Shown here piece by piece: positions 36,235-44,998 of a stretch of 64,000 nucleotides of DNA. The translations under genes and the position numbers were made by a program. Under the pieces are notes generated by a model. That model made no database searches and was not told the origin of the DNA. It worked only from the letters and a program-made list of their open reading frames with translations. The first letter of the stretch is position 1. Every line of letters begins with the position of its first letter. This stretch comes from Natronorubrum texcoconense (GTDB taxonomy: Archaea > Halobacteriota > Halobacteria > Halobacteriales > Natrialbaceae), in contig NZ_FNFE01000001.1 in NCBI RefSeq assembly GCF_900100335.1, forward strand, positions 992,001 through 1,056,000. The letters run 5' to 3'.

Positions 36235-37126
36235 CATCTCTGAACCTGGTGTTGTTGTGAGTATCCGGTCCGCTCAAGCGGGCTGTAGACACTGCCAACG
36301 GTGATCTCTCCGACCTCTCCAACCGAGTTTCGCTCACGGATGCTCCGAGACGTCCAAGTTTGTGCTCACAGAGTTCGCGTATTATCGATCTAAAAGTAGT
36401 CTTATTTCCTCCGTATTCTACTTCCCATCGCTTCGATTATGGTTTCGAAAGCCCTCAGCGGCCTCGCGGTCGCTGCGGCGGATATCCTCCTTTCAGTCGG
36501 ATAGGGCCGCCGCAGCGACTCCACTGCGACGCGAGCCCACTTCGCCCTTTCAGTCCGCCAGGGTCGGCTGTATGCCTACCCTCCCCCGGTGAGGGGAAGC
36601 TTTGCTTTCGCGATGCTCGGAAGCGCACGCGCTTCCGTAGGATCGTGCGGCTCTCGCAGCGCTCGAGCCCCACTCTCGGCCATGGCGCGCGCTGACGGCG
36701 CGCCCGAGCACTACGAGGGTGCGCCGTCGACATTGTGCGAGGGGCGAGTGAGCGTAGCGAACGAGTCGGCTGGGGAGGATGGGGGCCTGTGGGTGGGACT
36801 GAAAGGGGCCGGCGCGTTGAGCGAACGCGAAGCGTTCGCGATGCTCGGGAGAGCTTGCTCTCCCGATGTTCGAGGAAGGCAGGCGACGCAAGGACCGCAA
36901 CCGACTGCAAGGAGGTGAGGCCCGCAGCGAGCCTCCCGACTCGAGCGCGCCGGGGGCTTTCGAGGTCGTTCCGTCTATTTTCCTCTTCTCTCCGTTACAT
37001 ACCGTGGACTGATGTTACTACAAACCAACCGATAACGCCTTCGTCGATACCGAATACGAGTATCGATCCGAAATCAAGCCGTCCCTAAACCACAACGCAT
37101 ACATCGACCCTCGCTAACAGACGGCC
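36235..37126. other. long gene-free stretch around a hairpin-rich element
   Basis: Open frames exist on both strands but overlap each other and consist of repeated Arg/Ser/Ala-rich runs without domain resemblance; they are taken as non-coding. Most of the stretch is the element at 36443-36965. The last ~110 nt up to the peroxiredoxin start are A/T-richer and probably hold its promoter. Confidence 0.6.
36443..36965. repeat. hairpin-rich palindromic element with inverted-repeat ends
   Basis: TCGAAAGCCC at 36445-36454 is the exact inverse of GGGCTTTCGA at 36954-36963. Beyond these, CGGTCGCTGCGGCGG on the left partly mirrors CCCGCAGCGAGCC on the right. Inside are several hairpins (GAAGCGCACGCGCTTCC; GAACGCGAAGCGTTC; GGGAGAGCTTGCTCTCCC; GTCGCTGCGGCGG/CCGCCGCAGCGAC). 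CTTTCAGTC occurs twice and its inverse GACTGAAAG once. Two copies of a unit with TTCGCGATGCTCGG between hairpins lie ~230 nt apart. No protein-coding evidence. Confidence 0.6.
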
Positions 37127-37606
37127 ATGCTCGACGTCGGCGACGAAGCACCCGAGTTCGAACTATCTAACCAGCACGGCGAGACCGTCCGCCGCTCAGA
37201 TTTCGACGGCGAGCGACTCGTCGTCTACTTCTACCCGCGCGCGAACACCGACGGCTGTACCACCGAAGCCTGCGGGTTCAACGACGCGCTCGCCGAGTTC
37301 GACGACCGCGACGTGAACGTCGTCGGCATCAGCGACGACCCGGTCGAGGACCTCGAGTCGTTCGCCGCAGAGTACGACCTCGAGTTCGATCTCCTCTCGG
37401 ACGAACTCGGCGAGGTCGCGACGCTGTACGACTCCTACGGCGAAAAGAAGATGTTCGGTAACACCTTCGACGGCGTCTTCCGCAACACGTACGTCGTCGG
37501 CCCGGACGGCTCCGTCGAGGCCGTCTACGAGGGTGTCACCCCCGAGGGACACGCCGAGGAGGTGCTCGACGATCTCGAGGACTCGTCGGCAGAACTCGCG
37601 CAGTAA
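37127..37606 (+). CDS. bcp: thioredoxin-dependent thiol peroxidase (BCP/PrxQ)
   Basis: The 159-aa peroxiredoxin reduces peroxides. YFYPRANTDGCTTEACGFND carries the peroxidatic Cys44 and a resolving Cys49 four residues later, the PrxQ (BCP) arrangement. The N terminus has DEAPEFELSNQHGETVRRSD and the end has TYVVGPDGSVEAVYEGV. It appears monocistronic. Confidence 0.95.
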   Translation: MLDVGDEAPEFELSNQHGETVRRSDFDGERLVVYFYPRANTDGCTTEACGFNDALAEFDDRDVNVVGISDDPVEDLESFAAEYDLEFDLLSDELGEVATLYDSYGEKKMFGNTFDGVFRNTYVVGPDGSVEAVYEGVTPEGHAEEVLDDLEDSSAELAQ

Positions 37607-37841
37607 CCGACTCGCAAGTTCCGTTCGCGGTGGCTCCCTGACTGACTTCAGCAGCCGCTTTGCCGACTGGTCGTCGCTCGAGACCGGTGTCGCCAGTCGT
37701 CCTCCGAGACCCGGTCGACCAGGTCGGTTTGCTCGAGTCCATATCACCGAAGCCGTCGCTACGCGGGGTTCGATGCGTCAGAAAAATCGCACGCGGTAAC
37801 TGAGAACGTCTCAGTTCGCCTTCGATCGCTCGAGACCGCCC

Positions 37842-40109
37842 TTACTGGAAGGTGCGGCCGAGCTGATCCTGTTCCTGGGCCGGTTCGGCCTGCTGGAACT
37901 GCTCTTCGATCTCCTCGTAACGCTCGCGCGTCTCGGGAGTCACGCTCGGGAGGACTTCATTGAGCGCGTGTTCGAAGTGCTCCTTGCTGATGCGGACGTT
38001 ACCGATGGAGTCGGGCATGTCCTCGGGATCGACGGAGTTGATGAACTCGCGGCTGGCGGCCATCGACGCCTCGCGGCAGACCGCTTCGATGTCGGCACCG
38101 ACGTAGCCTTGCGTCTCGCTCGCGAGCCAGCCGAGGTCGATCGCGTCGGCCAGCGGCTTGTTGCGGGTGTGGACCTCGAAGATCTTCTCGCGCGCCTCCT
38201 CGTCGGGGACGGGAACGTGCACGTGTCTGTCGAGGCGGCCCGGCCGGAGCAACGCCTTGTCGATCAGGTCGGGACGGTTGGTCGTCGCGATGACGACGAC
38301 GTCCTCGAGCTCCTCGAGGCCGTCGAGCTCCGTCAGGAGCTGGCTGACGACCCGTTCGCCGACGCCGGAGTCGCTCTGGTTCTTCCCGCGTTCGGTGGCG
38401 ATCGAGTCGATCTCGTCGAAGAAGATCACGGTCGGTGCGTTCGACCGCGCCTTCTCGAAGATCTCTCGGACGCCCTTCTCGGACTCCCCGACGTACTTGT
38501 TCAGCAGTTCGGGGCCCTTGATCGAGATGAAGTTCGACTCGGCCTCGTTGGCGACGGCCTTGGCGAGCAGGGTCTTCCCCGTGCCCGGCGGGCCGAACAT
38601 CATGACGCCCTTGGCGGCTTCCATGTCCATGGCCTCGAAGACCTCGGGGTAGTCGAGGGGCCACTGGATCGTCTCGCGGAGGCGTTCTTTGGTGTCGCCG
38701 AGTCCGCCGACGTCGTTCCAGGTGACGTCGGGGACTTCGACGAAGACCTCGCGCATCGCGGAGGGCTGGATGCCCTTGAGCGCCTCCTTGAAGTCTGCCT
38801 TCGTGACCTGCAGCGACTCGAGCACCTCGGCGTCGATCTCGTCTTCCTCCAAGTCGAGGTCGGGACGGATGCGACGCAGCGCGTTCATCGCGCTCTCGCG
38901 AGCGAGGCTCTCGAGGTCGGCACCGACGAAGCCGTGCGTGTTGGACGCGTAGTGGTCCAGGTCGACCGAGTCCACGAGCGGCATGCCGCGGGTGTGGACC
39001 TGCAGGATCTCCTTGCGGCCGTCCTTGTCCGGGACGCCGATCTCGATCTCGCGGTCGAACCGACCGCCGCGACGGAGCGCGGGGTCGATGTCGTCGACGC
39101 GGTTCGTCGCGGCGATGACGGTGACGCGGCCGCGTTCCTCGAGCCCGTCCATCAGGCTCAGGAGCTGAGCGACCACGCGCCGTTCGACGTCGCCGCCGGC
39201 GTCTTCACGTTTCGCGGCGATCGAGTCGAGTTCGTCGATGAAGACGATCGCGGGGGCGTTCTCCTCGGCCTCTTCGAAGACCTCGCGGAGCTTCTCCTCG
39301 CTCTCGCCGTAGTACTTCGACATGATCTCCGGGCCGGAGATCGTCTCGAAGTGGGCGTCGATCTCGTTGGCGACGGCTTTCGCCATCAGGGTCTTCCCGG
39401 TGCCCGGTGGGCCGTGCAGGAGGACGCCCTTCGGCGGTTCGATCCCTAACTGCTGGAACAGTTCGGGGTGGCGCATCGGCAGTTCGATCATCTCGCGGAC
39501 CTGATCGAGTTCGCTGTCCAGGCCGCCGATGTCCTCGTAGGTGACGTTCGGAACGCCCTCGGCGGAGCCGCCGGGGCCGCCCGAGCTAACCTGTTCGGCC
39601 GGCGTTTCGGAGATCTCGATGTTCGTCGAGTCCGTGATGACCACGGTGCCCGACGGCGACGTGCTCGCGATCTTCAGCGGCACCGACTGGCCGGAGCTGG
39701 CCATCGGACCGAACGAAAGCGAGAACGGGACGGTCTGGCCTTCGGTGACGGCCTGTCCCGAGAGTTTGTCGCGGACGAGCGGGCCGATGTCTCCGCGAAT
39801 ACGGAGATTCTGGGGGAGCGCGACGGTGACCGATTTGGCGGGGTTGACGTCCGCGGGCTCGATCTCGACGCGGTCGTCGATCCCGACGTCGGCCTCCTGG
39901 CGGAGGCGACCGTCGATGCGGACGATCCCGCGACCCTCGTCTTCGGGGTAGCCGGGCCACACTCGCGCGACGGCCTGGCTGTCGCCCTTGCCGTCGATGA
40001 CGATGTAGTCGCCGTTCTCGAGATCGAGTTCGCGCATCGATACGCGGTCGATCGCGGCCAGTCCACGCCCTGCATCCTTCTGTTTGAGTGGTTTAACTGT
40101 GAGTTTCAT
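37842..40109 (-). CDS. cdc48: CDC48/VCP-type AAA+ ATPase
   Basis: The 755-aa ATPase has the double-psi beta-barrel N domain ([20 protein letters not shown]) and two AAA cassettes. Walker A is GPPGTGKT near residue 235 and again near 508; Walker B ends are FIDELDSIA and [12 protein letters not shown] arginines sit in [15 protein letters not shown] and [15 protein letters not shown]. It unfolds proteins for the proteasome and remodels complexes. The ATG overlaps the stop of a small upstream gene, so both are read from the strong promoter at 40385. Confidence 0.97.
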   Translation of the reverse strand: MKLTVKPLKQKDAGRGLAAIDRVSMRELDLENGDYIVIDGKGDSQAVARVWPGYPEDEGRGIVRIDGRLRQEADVGIDDRVEIEPADVNPAKSVTVALPQNLRIRGDIGPLVRDKLSGQAVTEGQTVPFSLSFGPMASSGQSVPLKIASTSPSGTVVITDSTNIEISETPAEQVSSGGPGGSAEGVPNVTYEDIGGLDSELDQVREMIELPMRHPELFQQLGIEPPKGVLLHGPPGTGKTLMAKAVANEIDAHFETISGPEIMSKYYGESEEKLREVFEEAEENAPAIVFIDELDSIAAKREDAGGDVERRVVAQLLSLMDGLEERGRVTVIAATNRVDDIDPALRRGGRFDREIEIGVPDKDGRKEILQVHTRGMPLVDSVDLDHYASNTHGFVGADLESLARESAMNALRRIRPDLDLEEDEIDAEVLESLQVTKADFKEALKGIQPSAMREVFVEVPDVTWNDVGGLGDTKERLRETIQWPLDYPEVFEAMDMEAAKGVMMFGPPGTGKTLLAKAVANEAESNFISIKGPELLNKYVGESEKGVREIFEKARSNAPTVIFFDEIDSIATERGKNQSDSGVGERVVSQLLTELDGLEELEDVVVIATTNRPDLIDKALLRPGRLDRHVHVPVPDEEAREKIFEVHTRNKPLADAIDLGWLASETQGYVGADIEAVCREASMAASREFINSVDPEDMPDSIGNVRISKEHFEHALNEVLPSVTPETRERYEEIEEQFQQAEPAQEQDQLGRTFQ

Positions 40110-40354
40110 AGGTCACCTTCTAGCTCGACAGTGAGGACGCCGTTTTTCATAAACGTGTGCGCGTCGTCTGCACCGTCGGGAAGATCGAATTCGTACTGCT
40201 GATCGTCAGCGACTACGATAACCGTGTCGTCGACGAGGTCGACCGTGGCCTCGATTCCGTGGGCCCCGAAGTCGACGGCCAGCACCGAACTGTCGTCGTA
40301 CTGGTACTGGCGTGCTAACTGCCCTTCGTTCCGGGTGAATTGTTCGAGTGTCAT
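40106..40354 (-). CDS. 82-aa Hsp20-like small protein upstream of cdc48
   Basis: [20 protein letters not shown] opens a short all-beta protein. [19 protein letters not shown] and [20 protein letters not shown] with TVELEGDL recall the end of the alpha-crystallin domain (NGVL-V-L), where a client-facing IXI-like edge lies. It lacks a full alpha-crystallin domain. It is co-transcribed with cdc48 (ATGA overlap), so it could be a CDC48 cofactor. From memory such genes are grouped as a haloarchaeal DUF; the number cannot be verified. Confidence 0.75.
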   Translation of the reverse strand: MTLEQFTRNEGQLARQYQYDDSSVLAVDFGAHGIEATVDLVDDTVIVVADDQQYEFDLPDGADDAHTFMKNGVLTVELEGDL

Positions 40355-40382
40355 GCTTCAACTAACCCAAGGTAAGCATCCA

Positions 40383-40401
40383 AAGTATATAAATCTTTCG
40401 C
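40383..40401 (-). promoter_or_regulatory. strong BRE/TATA promoter of the Hsp20-like/cdc48 operon
   Basis: On the minus strand CGAAAGA (BRE) is followed directly by TTTATATACTTTG. The box centre is about 35 nt before the ATG at 40354, so transcription starts roughly 10 nt upstream of the start codon. It is the clearest promoter in the window. Confidence 0.8.
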
Positions 40402-40609
40402 CAACTAAGGCGCAGACGGGGCCGTTTTCGGAGAAAGAGCATTGTTCGTAGTTCACACCAAATCGTGGCCGAGTTAGATGACCGCTTCTCTCGAAGAACG
40501 GGGCTCGGGTCGACCGGGCTGTGTCCGCCCACGAGTTCGTCGACCGGCTGGTTCCGATTCGGACTCGAGGCGAACTGAGCGAGGACTGGCATCGGTGCGA
40601 CGCTCCTCG

Positions 40610-40620
40610 AGAATTTAAGC
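40610..40620 (+). promoter_or_regulatory. TATA box of the alpha/beta hydrolase gene
   Basis: GAATTTAAGC lies ~28 nt before the ATG at 40644, which predicts a leaderless transcript and supports that start. Confidence 0.6.
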
Positions 40621-40643
40621 CACCACCCCTCGTTCGAACGAGT

Positions 40644-41444
40644 ATGGAGACGGTAACACACCACGGCCGAGAGACGGCCTACGACGTCGCCGACCGCGGC
40701 GGAGACGGCTCGCCGATCTGTTTCGTCCACGGAAGCGGCGGGTCGCGAGACGTCTGGTCCGCCCAGCATCGCCTTGCCGACCGAAACCCCGTCGTCACGC
40801 TCGATCTGAGCGGTCACGGCGAATCCGACGATATCGACGCCCAGGCCGGCTACACGACGCTCTCCGCCTACGCTGACGACGTGTTGGCCGTCGTCGAGGC
40901 GACCGAGAGCAGGGTTCTGGTAGGCAACTCGCTGGGTGGTGCCGTCGTCATGCAACTCCTGATCGAGCGCGACCCGGATATCGACGCCGCCGTGCTGGTG
41001 GGGACCGGCGCCCGTCTGGGCGTCCTCGAGGATCTTCTCGACTGGCTCGAAGACGATTTCGAACGCGCGATCGAGTTCTTACACGGGCCGGATCGCCTCT
41101 TTCACGACCCCGACCCGGCGCTCCAGGAGGAGTCGATCGAACAACTCCGCGAGACCGGCCAGGCAGTCACCCATCGGGATTTCTTGACGTGCCACGAGTT
41201 CGACGTTCGCGGCGAGCTGTCGGCGATCGACTGTCCCGCGCTCGCAGTCTACGGCGAACACGATAAGCTGACGCCGCCGAGATACCACGACTACCTCGCC
41301 GAGGAGATCGACGACGCCTGGATCGCGGCGCTCGAGGACGCCGCACATCTGGCGATGATCGAGCAACCCGAGGCGTTCAATGCGGCGATCGACGAGTTTC
41401 TGGATATCGTCTCCGAGCAGGGTGGAGACACCACCGAGGAGTGA
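40644..41444 (+). CDS. alpha/beta hydrolase
   Basis: The 266-aa protein has the oxyanion segment FVHGSGGSRDVWS, nucleophile elbow GNSLGGAVV, acid GEHDKLTPP and His in LEDAAHLAMIEQPEAF, so the Ser-Asp-His triad is complete. A cap domain follows the elbow (~ residues 130-185). Substrate unknown; the size fits esterases and epoxide/haloalkane-type hydrolases. Start 40644 is supported by the TATA box; an upstream in-frame ATG at 40521 is rejected. Confidence 0.88.
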   Translation: METVTHHGRETAYDVADRGGDGSPICFVHGSGGSRDVWSAQHRLADRNPVVTLDLSGHGESDDIDAQAGYTTLSAYADDVLAVVEATESRVLVGNSLGGAVVMQLLIERDPDIDAAVLVGTGARLGVLEDLLDWLEDDFERAIEFLHGPDRLFHDPDPALQEESIEQLRETGQAVTHRDFLTCHEFDVRGELSAIDCPALAVYGEHDKLTPPRYHDYLAEEIDDAWIAALEDAAHLAMIEQPEAFNAAIDEFLDIVSEQGGDTTEE

Positions 41445-41645
41445 CGGCAGCCGACCGACCCGACGCGAGAACAGTCGACGATTTCGGCGACGACTGCGTC
41501 CCGACGAAAGCGGGAAACGCGTGGCGTCCTCGGAGGCGATAGCGATGTCTCGACGCCGAAGCCACATTTCGAATCTGCGGCCGAACCGTGCGTGTCTGCA
41601 CCAGCGGAACTCGTTTCTGCGGTTGCGAAACTCGCCTCGTTGCGA

Positions 41646-42458
41646 TCAGTAGAGCTCCTCGAGGTCGCTCTCCTCGTGGCTGTGTTCGTCGGCGGGGAAC
41701 TCGCCGGATTCGACGGCCGAGACGTAGTCGTTGACGGCCGACTCCATTTCGGCGCGGACGTTCCCAAACTGCTCGGAGAACGTGGGCGTCCACTCGCTGA
41801 TACCGACGGCGTCGTCGAAGACCAGCACCTGGCCGTCGCAGTGGGGCCCCGCGCCGATGCCGATCGTCGGAATGTCCAGCGCGTCGGTGATTTCGGCCGC
41901 CAGATTCGAGGGCACGTGCTCGAGCACCAGCGAGAACGCGCCCGCCTCCTCGTGTTCGATCGCGAGTTCGAGCATTCGTTCGGCGGCCGCCTGATCGGTT
42001 CCCTGTCGGGGGTAGCCGCCGTACTGGTTGACGTGCTGTGGCGTGAGGCCGAGATGGGCCATCACCGGAATGCCAAGCTGAACCATCTTCTCGGTCAGTT
42101 CGACGGTGTGGGGGCCGCTCTCGAGTTTGACCGCCTCCGCACCCTCCTCTTTGAGCATCCGTCCGGCGTTCTCGAGGCTGTCTTTCTCGTCGACGCCGAA
42201 GGAGAGAAACGGCATGTCGGCGACGACCAACGCGTCTTCGGTCGCGCGCGAGACCGCGCCGACGTGATGGGCGATCCCGTCGACGGAGACGGGAACCGTC
42301 GTCTCGTGGCCGAGCACCACGTTACCGACGCTGTCGCCGACGAGAATAACGTCGACGCCGGCGTCGTCGACGATTCCGGCCGTCGGCGCATCGTAGGCCG
42401 TCAACATCGTGATCCGTTCGTCGCCTGCTTTCTCTCTGATATCCCGCACGGTAGCCAT
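41646..42458 (-). CDS. panB: ketopantoate hydroxymethyltransferase PanB
   Basis: The 270-aa TIM-barrel enzyme adds a hydroxymethyl group to ketoisovalerate for pantothenate/CoA. ITMLTAYDAPTAGIVDDAGV, ILVGDSVGNVVLGHETTVPV (Mg-binding), AVKLESGPH, PVMAHLGLTPQHVNQYGGYP and IPTIGIGAGPHCDGQVLVFD are family motifs. Start at 42458 (MATVRDIREKAG). Here CoA synthesis begins with the bacterial-type PanB. Confidence 0.95.
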   Translation of the reverse strand: MATVRDIREKAGDERITMLTAYDAPTAGIVDDAGVDVILVGDSVGNVVLGHETTVPVSVDGIAHHVGAVSRATEDALVVADMPFLSFGVDEKDSLENAGRMLKEEGAEAVKLESGPHTVELTEKMVQLGIPVMAHLGLTPQHVNQYGGYPRQGTDQAAAERMLELAIEHEEAGAFSLVLEHVPSNLAAEITDALDIPTIGIGAGPHCDGQVLVFDDAVGISEWTPTFSEQFGNVRAEMESAVNDYVSAVESGEFPADEHSHEESDLEELY

Positions 42459-42605
42459 ACCCACAGGTTCGTCGCCGACGATTAAATGCCACCGTTCTTC
42501 GGCGAGACCGACAGGAGGGGGTCGAGACTGCCGTACGACCGACTCGTTCGCGGACGAACGTGCACTCACGCCTACGTTCGAGCGGAACGCCGAAGCGTCG
42601 AACAC

Positions 42606-42618
42606 GGAGAAATTAAGA
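42606..42618 (+). promoter_or_regulatory. TATA box for the gene at 42642
   Basis: GAGAAATTAAGAG lies ~30 nt upstream of the GTG at 42642, giving a leaderless start. Confidence 0.5.
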
Positions 42619-42641
42619 GGGCTGGGTCGCCACTGTCGGTC

Positions 42642-42875
42642 GTGCCAGAACCCGTCGAAACGACCACCCCCGAGGGCGTCGACTACGGCTGGGTGATGCA
42701 GGTCACCTTCGTCGCCACGATCCTCGTCGGTGCACCGATCGTCGCCCTGCTCTCGGTGAACGCCGATCTCCCGAGTTGGGGCGCTCGAGCCGAGTTCGCG
42801 ATCCGCGTCGGAGCCCCGATCTGGTTTCTGACGGCGATCGCCGTCTTCGCGTACGCGAAGCGAACGCAGGGGTAG
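42642..42875 (+). CDS. 77-aa two-helix membrane protein
   Basis: A GTG at 42642 begins PEPVETTTPEGVDYG. Two hydrophobic helices follow (MQVTFVATILVGAPIVALLS and FAIRVGAPIWFLTAIAVFAY), ending in a basic tail AKRTQG. The proline/threonine head is typical for small haloarchaeal membrane proteins. Function unknown; it lies between panB and a HAD phosphatase gene, which converges on it. Confidence 0.7.
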   Translation: MPEPVETTTPEGVDYGWVMQVTFVATILVGAPIVALLSVNADLPSWGARAEFAIRVGAPIWFLTAIAVFAYAKRTQG

Positions 42876-42896
42876 TCGACGGAGCCGAACAGCCCG

Positions 42897-43436
42897 TTAG
42901 ACGCCCGCCGGACCGTCGTCCACGAACTCGAACGCGACGCCCGCTCGTTCTGCCGTCAGTCGATCTCGCGGCGAATCTCCGACGAACAGCGACGTTTCAG
43001 GCTCCGCCTCGAGCGTCCGAACCGTCTCGAGCAGCGGCTCCGGATGGGGCTTTTGCGTGCCGACCGTATCTCGGCCGACGACTGTATCGACCGCGTCGAG
43101 CAGATCGTGCGTCTCGAGTGCGATTCGACAGGCCGCCTCGCAGTTGAGCGAGCAGACGCCGACGGGGACCGTTTGCTTGAGTAACTCGTCCGCGTGAGTG
43201 AGCCGCGGTGCGGTCTCGGCGCCGGTCCGTTCGTGGGCGGCGATGGCAGACTCGACGTCCACACCCAACCCCACGTCGCTCGCGGTCTCGAGCAGTTCCC
43301 ACAGGTCCTGGCCCGGTGGCTCGACGTCAGCGCGCTCGTAGACCTCGAGGACGTCGGTAGCCACGGCGTCCCAGTCGACGTCGAGGTCGACGAGCGTTCC
43401 GTCCAGATCGTAGACGACAGCGTCGTAATTGGTCAC
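42897..43436 (-). CDS. HAD-superfamily hydrolase
   Basis: The 179-aa protein starts at a GTG (VTNYDAVVYDLDGTLVDLD), with nucleophile Asp in DLDGT. SLNCE (motif II region), then GTQKPHPEPLLE (Lys of motif III) and FVGDSPRDRLTA (motif IV) follow. A small helical cap sits between. The GTG at 43436 places motif I at the N terminus as in the family; upstream in-frame ATG 43535 would add 33 unlikely residues. Probably a phosphoglycolate phosphatase-like enzyme; exact substrate unknown. Confidence 0.85.
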   Translation of the reverse strand: MTNYDAVVYDLDGTLVDLDVDWDAVATDVLEVYERADVEPPGQDLWELLETASDVGLGVDVESAIAAHERTGAETAPRLTHADELLKQTVPVGVCSLNCEAACRIALETHDLLDAVDTVVGRDTVGTQKPHPEPLLETVRTLEAEPETSLFVGDSPRDRLTAERAGVAFEFVDDGPAGV

Positions 43437-43591
43437 GCCTCGTGATACGAGCGGTGAACGAATAGTGACTTCGGTCGCGAGAGCGAGGTCGACTGCGAAC
43501 GCCGTGCGAGGATCTGGAGTGACAGTTGTTAACATGACTGTGGCGCTTCAATTATTGACCGTGGCAGATTACCATAGGTACAGGAGAATCG

Positions 43592-43604
43592 GAAATACTA
43601 TTTA
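43592..43604 (+). promoter_or_regulatory. promoter of the first tandem lipoprotein
   Basis: GAAATACTATTTA ends exactly 24 nt before the ATG at 43628. The identical 13-mer at the same spacing precedes the paralogue at 44999. Confidence 0.7.
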
Positions 43605-43627
43605 ATTATACTATTATCAGTGACACG

Positions 43628-44788
43628 ATGGTGGAGGATATTTCACGACGGAACTTCGTCCGAAACGCAAGCGCAAGTGCACTCGCAGTTGGGATAGCCG
43701 GACTCGCCGGCTGTACGAGCAGTCTCCCGGTCGTGGGCGATAGTTCCAGTGGACCTGGGGTGGAGAACTGGCTTGCTGCGCCTTCGTTTGCCGATATTCT
43801 CGACGAAGACGAACTAGGGGAGTACTACGAAGACCCCGAGTTCGAGGCGGCCGAAGCAGGAACGCGGGCGTTCGAGTACACCGTTCCCGAGCCGTTCTTC
43901 GACAACGAGGAGGAGACGAACGCCTACTCACAGCTCAGTACCGGTAGCGAGTTCCGAAGCAGAGTCGGCGTGTCGGCGACCGAGATCGACTGGCAGCTCT
44001 CCTCGCGTACGAACTGGGAGTTCGAGTTTACACACACCGAGCGAGACAGAAGCGGCGAGGAGTACGAACAGGACGGGTCCGCTAGCACGAACGTCGAGAT
44101 GCGGGGGATCTCGGGAGCGTTTGACCCTGAGGATATCGAGGAGAGTCTCGAGCGCTGGGCGGAAGAGGAGTACGACGACGAGGAGGAACTCTCGAGCGAA
44201 GGCAACCGCGAAGGGCTCGACCTCTACGAGATCGACGACAGTGCGCTCGCCGTCGGCGAGGAGTACGTGCTGCAGGTAACCGTCGGCCAACACGTCGAGC
44301 CGATCGCCGCGCTCGAGACGGTCATCGACGCTCGTTGGCACGGCGACGAGCTCTGGGTCGACGATGACGACGACGCCCGGACCCTCTTGGACCAACTGCC
44401 GTCGGGGGACGACGTCAACGGGTTGTTCTTCGAGCCGATGACGCTCGAGAACGCCTTCGAAGACGAGTTCGGTGACGAGTACGACGATATCGACGAGCTG
44501 CCTGACTACCAGCGCGAGTCGTTCGAAGACCAACACGACTACGACGACTGGCAGTCCGGCCTCATGGGTACGATCTCGGCGAGCGAAATCGACGGCGAGA
44601 CGACCGACATCACGACCGTCTTCCTGTACGAAAACGAACGGGACGCGGACGCGGATGCCCTCCGTGAGCACGTCGACGCCAATCGGAATCTCGGAGAGGA
44701 GTGGGAAACGCTCGAGGACCAGTCCGTCAGCGACGAGGGTCGAACGCTGATCCTCACCGGAACCGTCCGCTCGCGGGCCGTCTTCTAG
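43628..44788 (+). CDS. tandem Tat lipoprotein paralogue A, unrecognised family
   Basis: The 386-aa protein has a twin-Arg signal (SRRNFVRNASASALAVGIAG) and the lipobox LAGC, then GCTSSLPVVGDSSSGP. The mature protein is Asp/Glu-rich and elongated, with segments such as LDEDELGEYYEDPEFE, DPEDIEESLERWAEEEYDD and DDIDELPDYQRESFEDQHD. It aligns end to end with the next gene, at roughly equal length. No domain recognised; substrate or partner unknown. Confidence 0.78.
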   Translation: MVEDISRRNFVRNASASALAVGIAGLAGCTSSLPVVGDSSSGPGVENWLAAPSFADILDEDELGEYYEDPEFEAAEAGTRAFEYTVPEPFFDNEEETNAYSQLSTGSEFRSRVGVSATEIDWQLSSRTNWEFEFTHTERDRSGEEYEQDGSASTNVEMRGISGAFDPEDIEESLERWAEEEYDDEEELSSEGNREGLDLYEIDDSALAVGEEYVLQVTVGQHVEPIAALETVIDARWHGDELWVDDDDDARTLLDQLPSGDDVNGLFFEPMTLENAFEDEFGDEYDDIDELPDYQRESFEDQHDYDDWQSGLMGTISASEIDGETTDITTVFLYENERDADADALREHVDANRNLGEEWETLEDQSVSDEGRTLILTGTVRSRAVF

Positions 44789-44962
44789 ACTGGCGACGAC
44801 TGATTTTTTCAGCGACGTCGAACGCTGCGATTCGATCGCGACACGACGGTCGAACTGCGAGGCGTGTTTCCCCGGTTCTCACACGTTCGTGAGGATGATT
44901 CGTCGGGAGCCAGCGCGGATCGAGGACCGAAATATGCGTCATAATAACATGCAAGATAGCCA

Positions 44963-44975
44963 GAAATACTATTTA
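44963..44975 (+). promoter_or_regulatory. promoter of the second tandem lipoprotein
   Basis: The same GAAATACTATTTA as upstream of paralogue A, again ending 24 nt before the ATG (44999). Each gene thus has its own copy of the promoter. Confidence 0.7.
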
Positions 44976-44998
44976 GAGATACTGTCTCTTCAGACGTG

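Noticed and set aside
36455-36910. Long overlapping open frames on both strands (over 100 codons)
   Set aside because: They lie over each other in a hairpin-rich repeat, are Arg/Ser/Ala-rich without domain resemblance and have no promoter; better explained as non-coding.
37968-39449. 493-codon plus-strand frame opposite cdc48
   Set aside because: Mirror frame of a highly conserved AAA+ gene; Val/Leu/Asp-rich with no family likeness.
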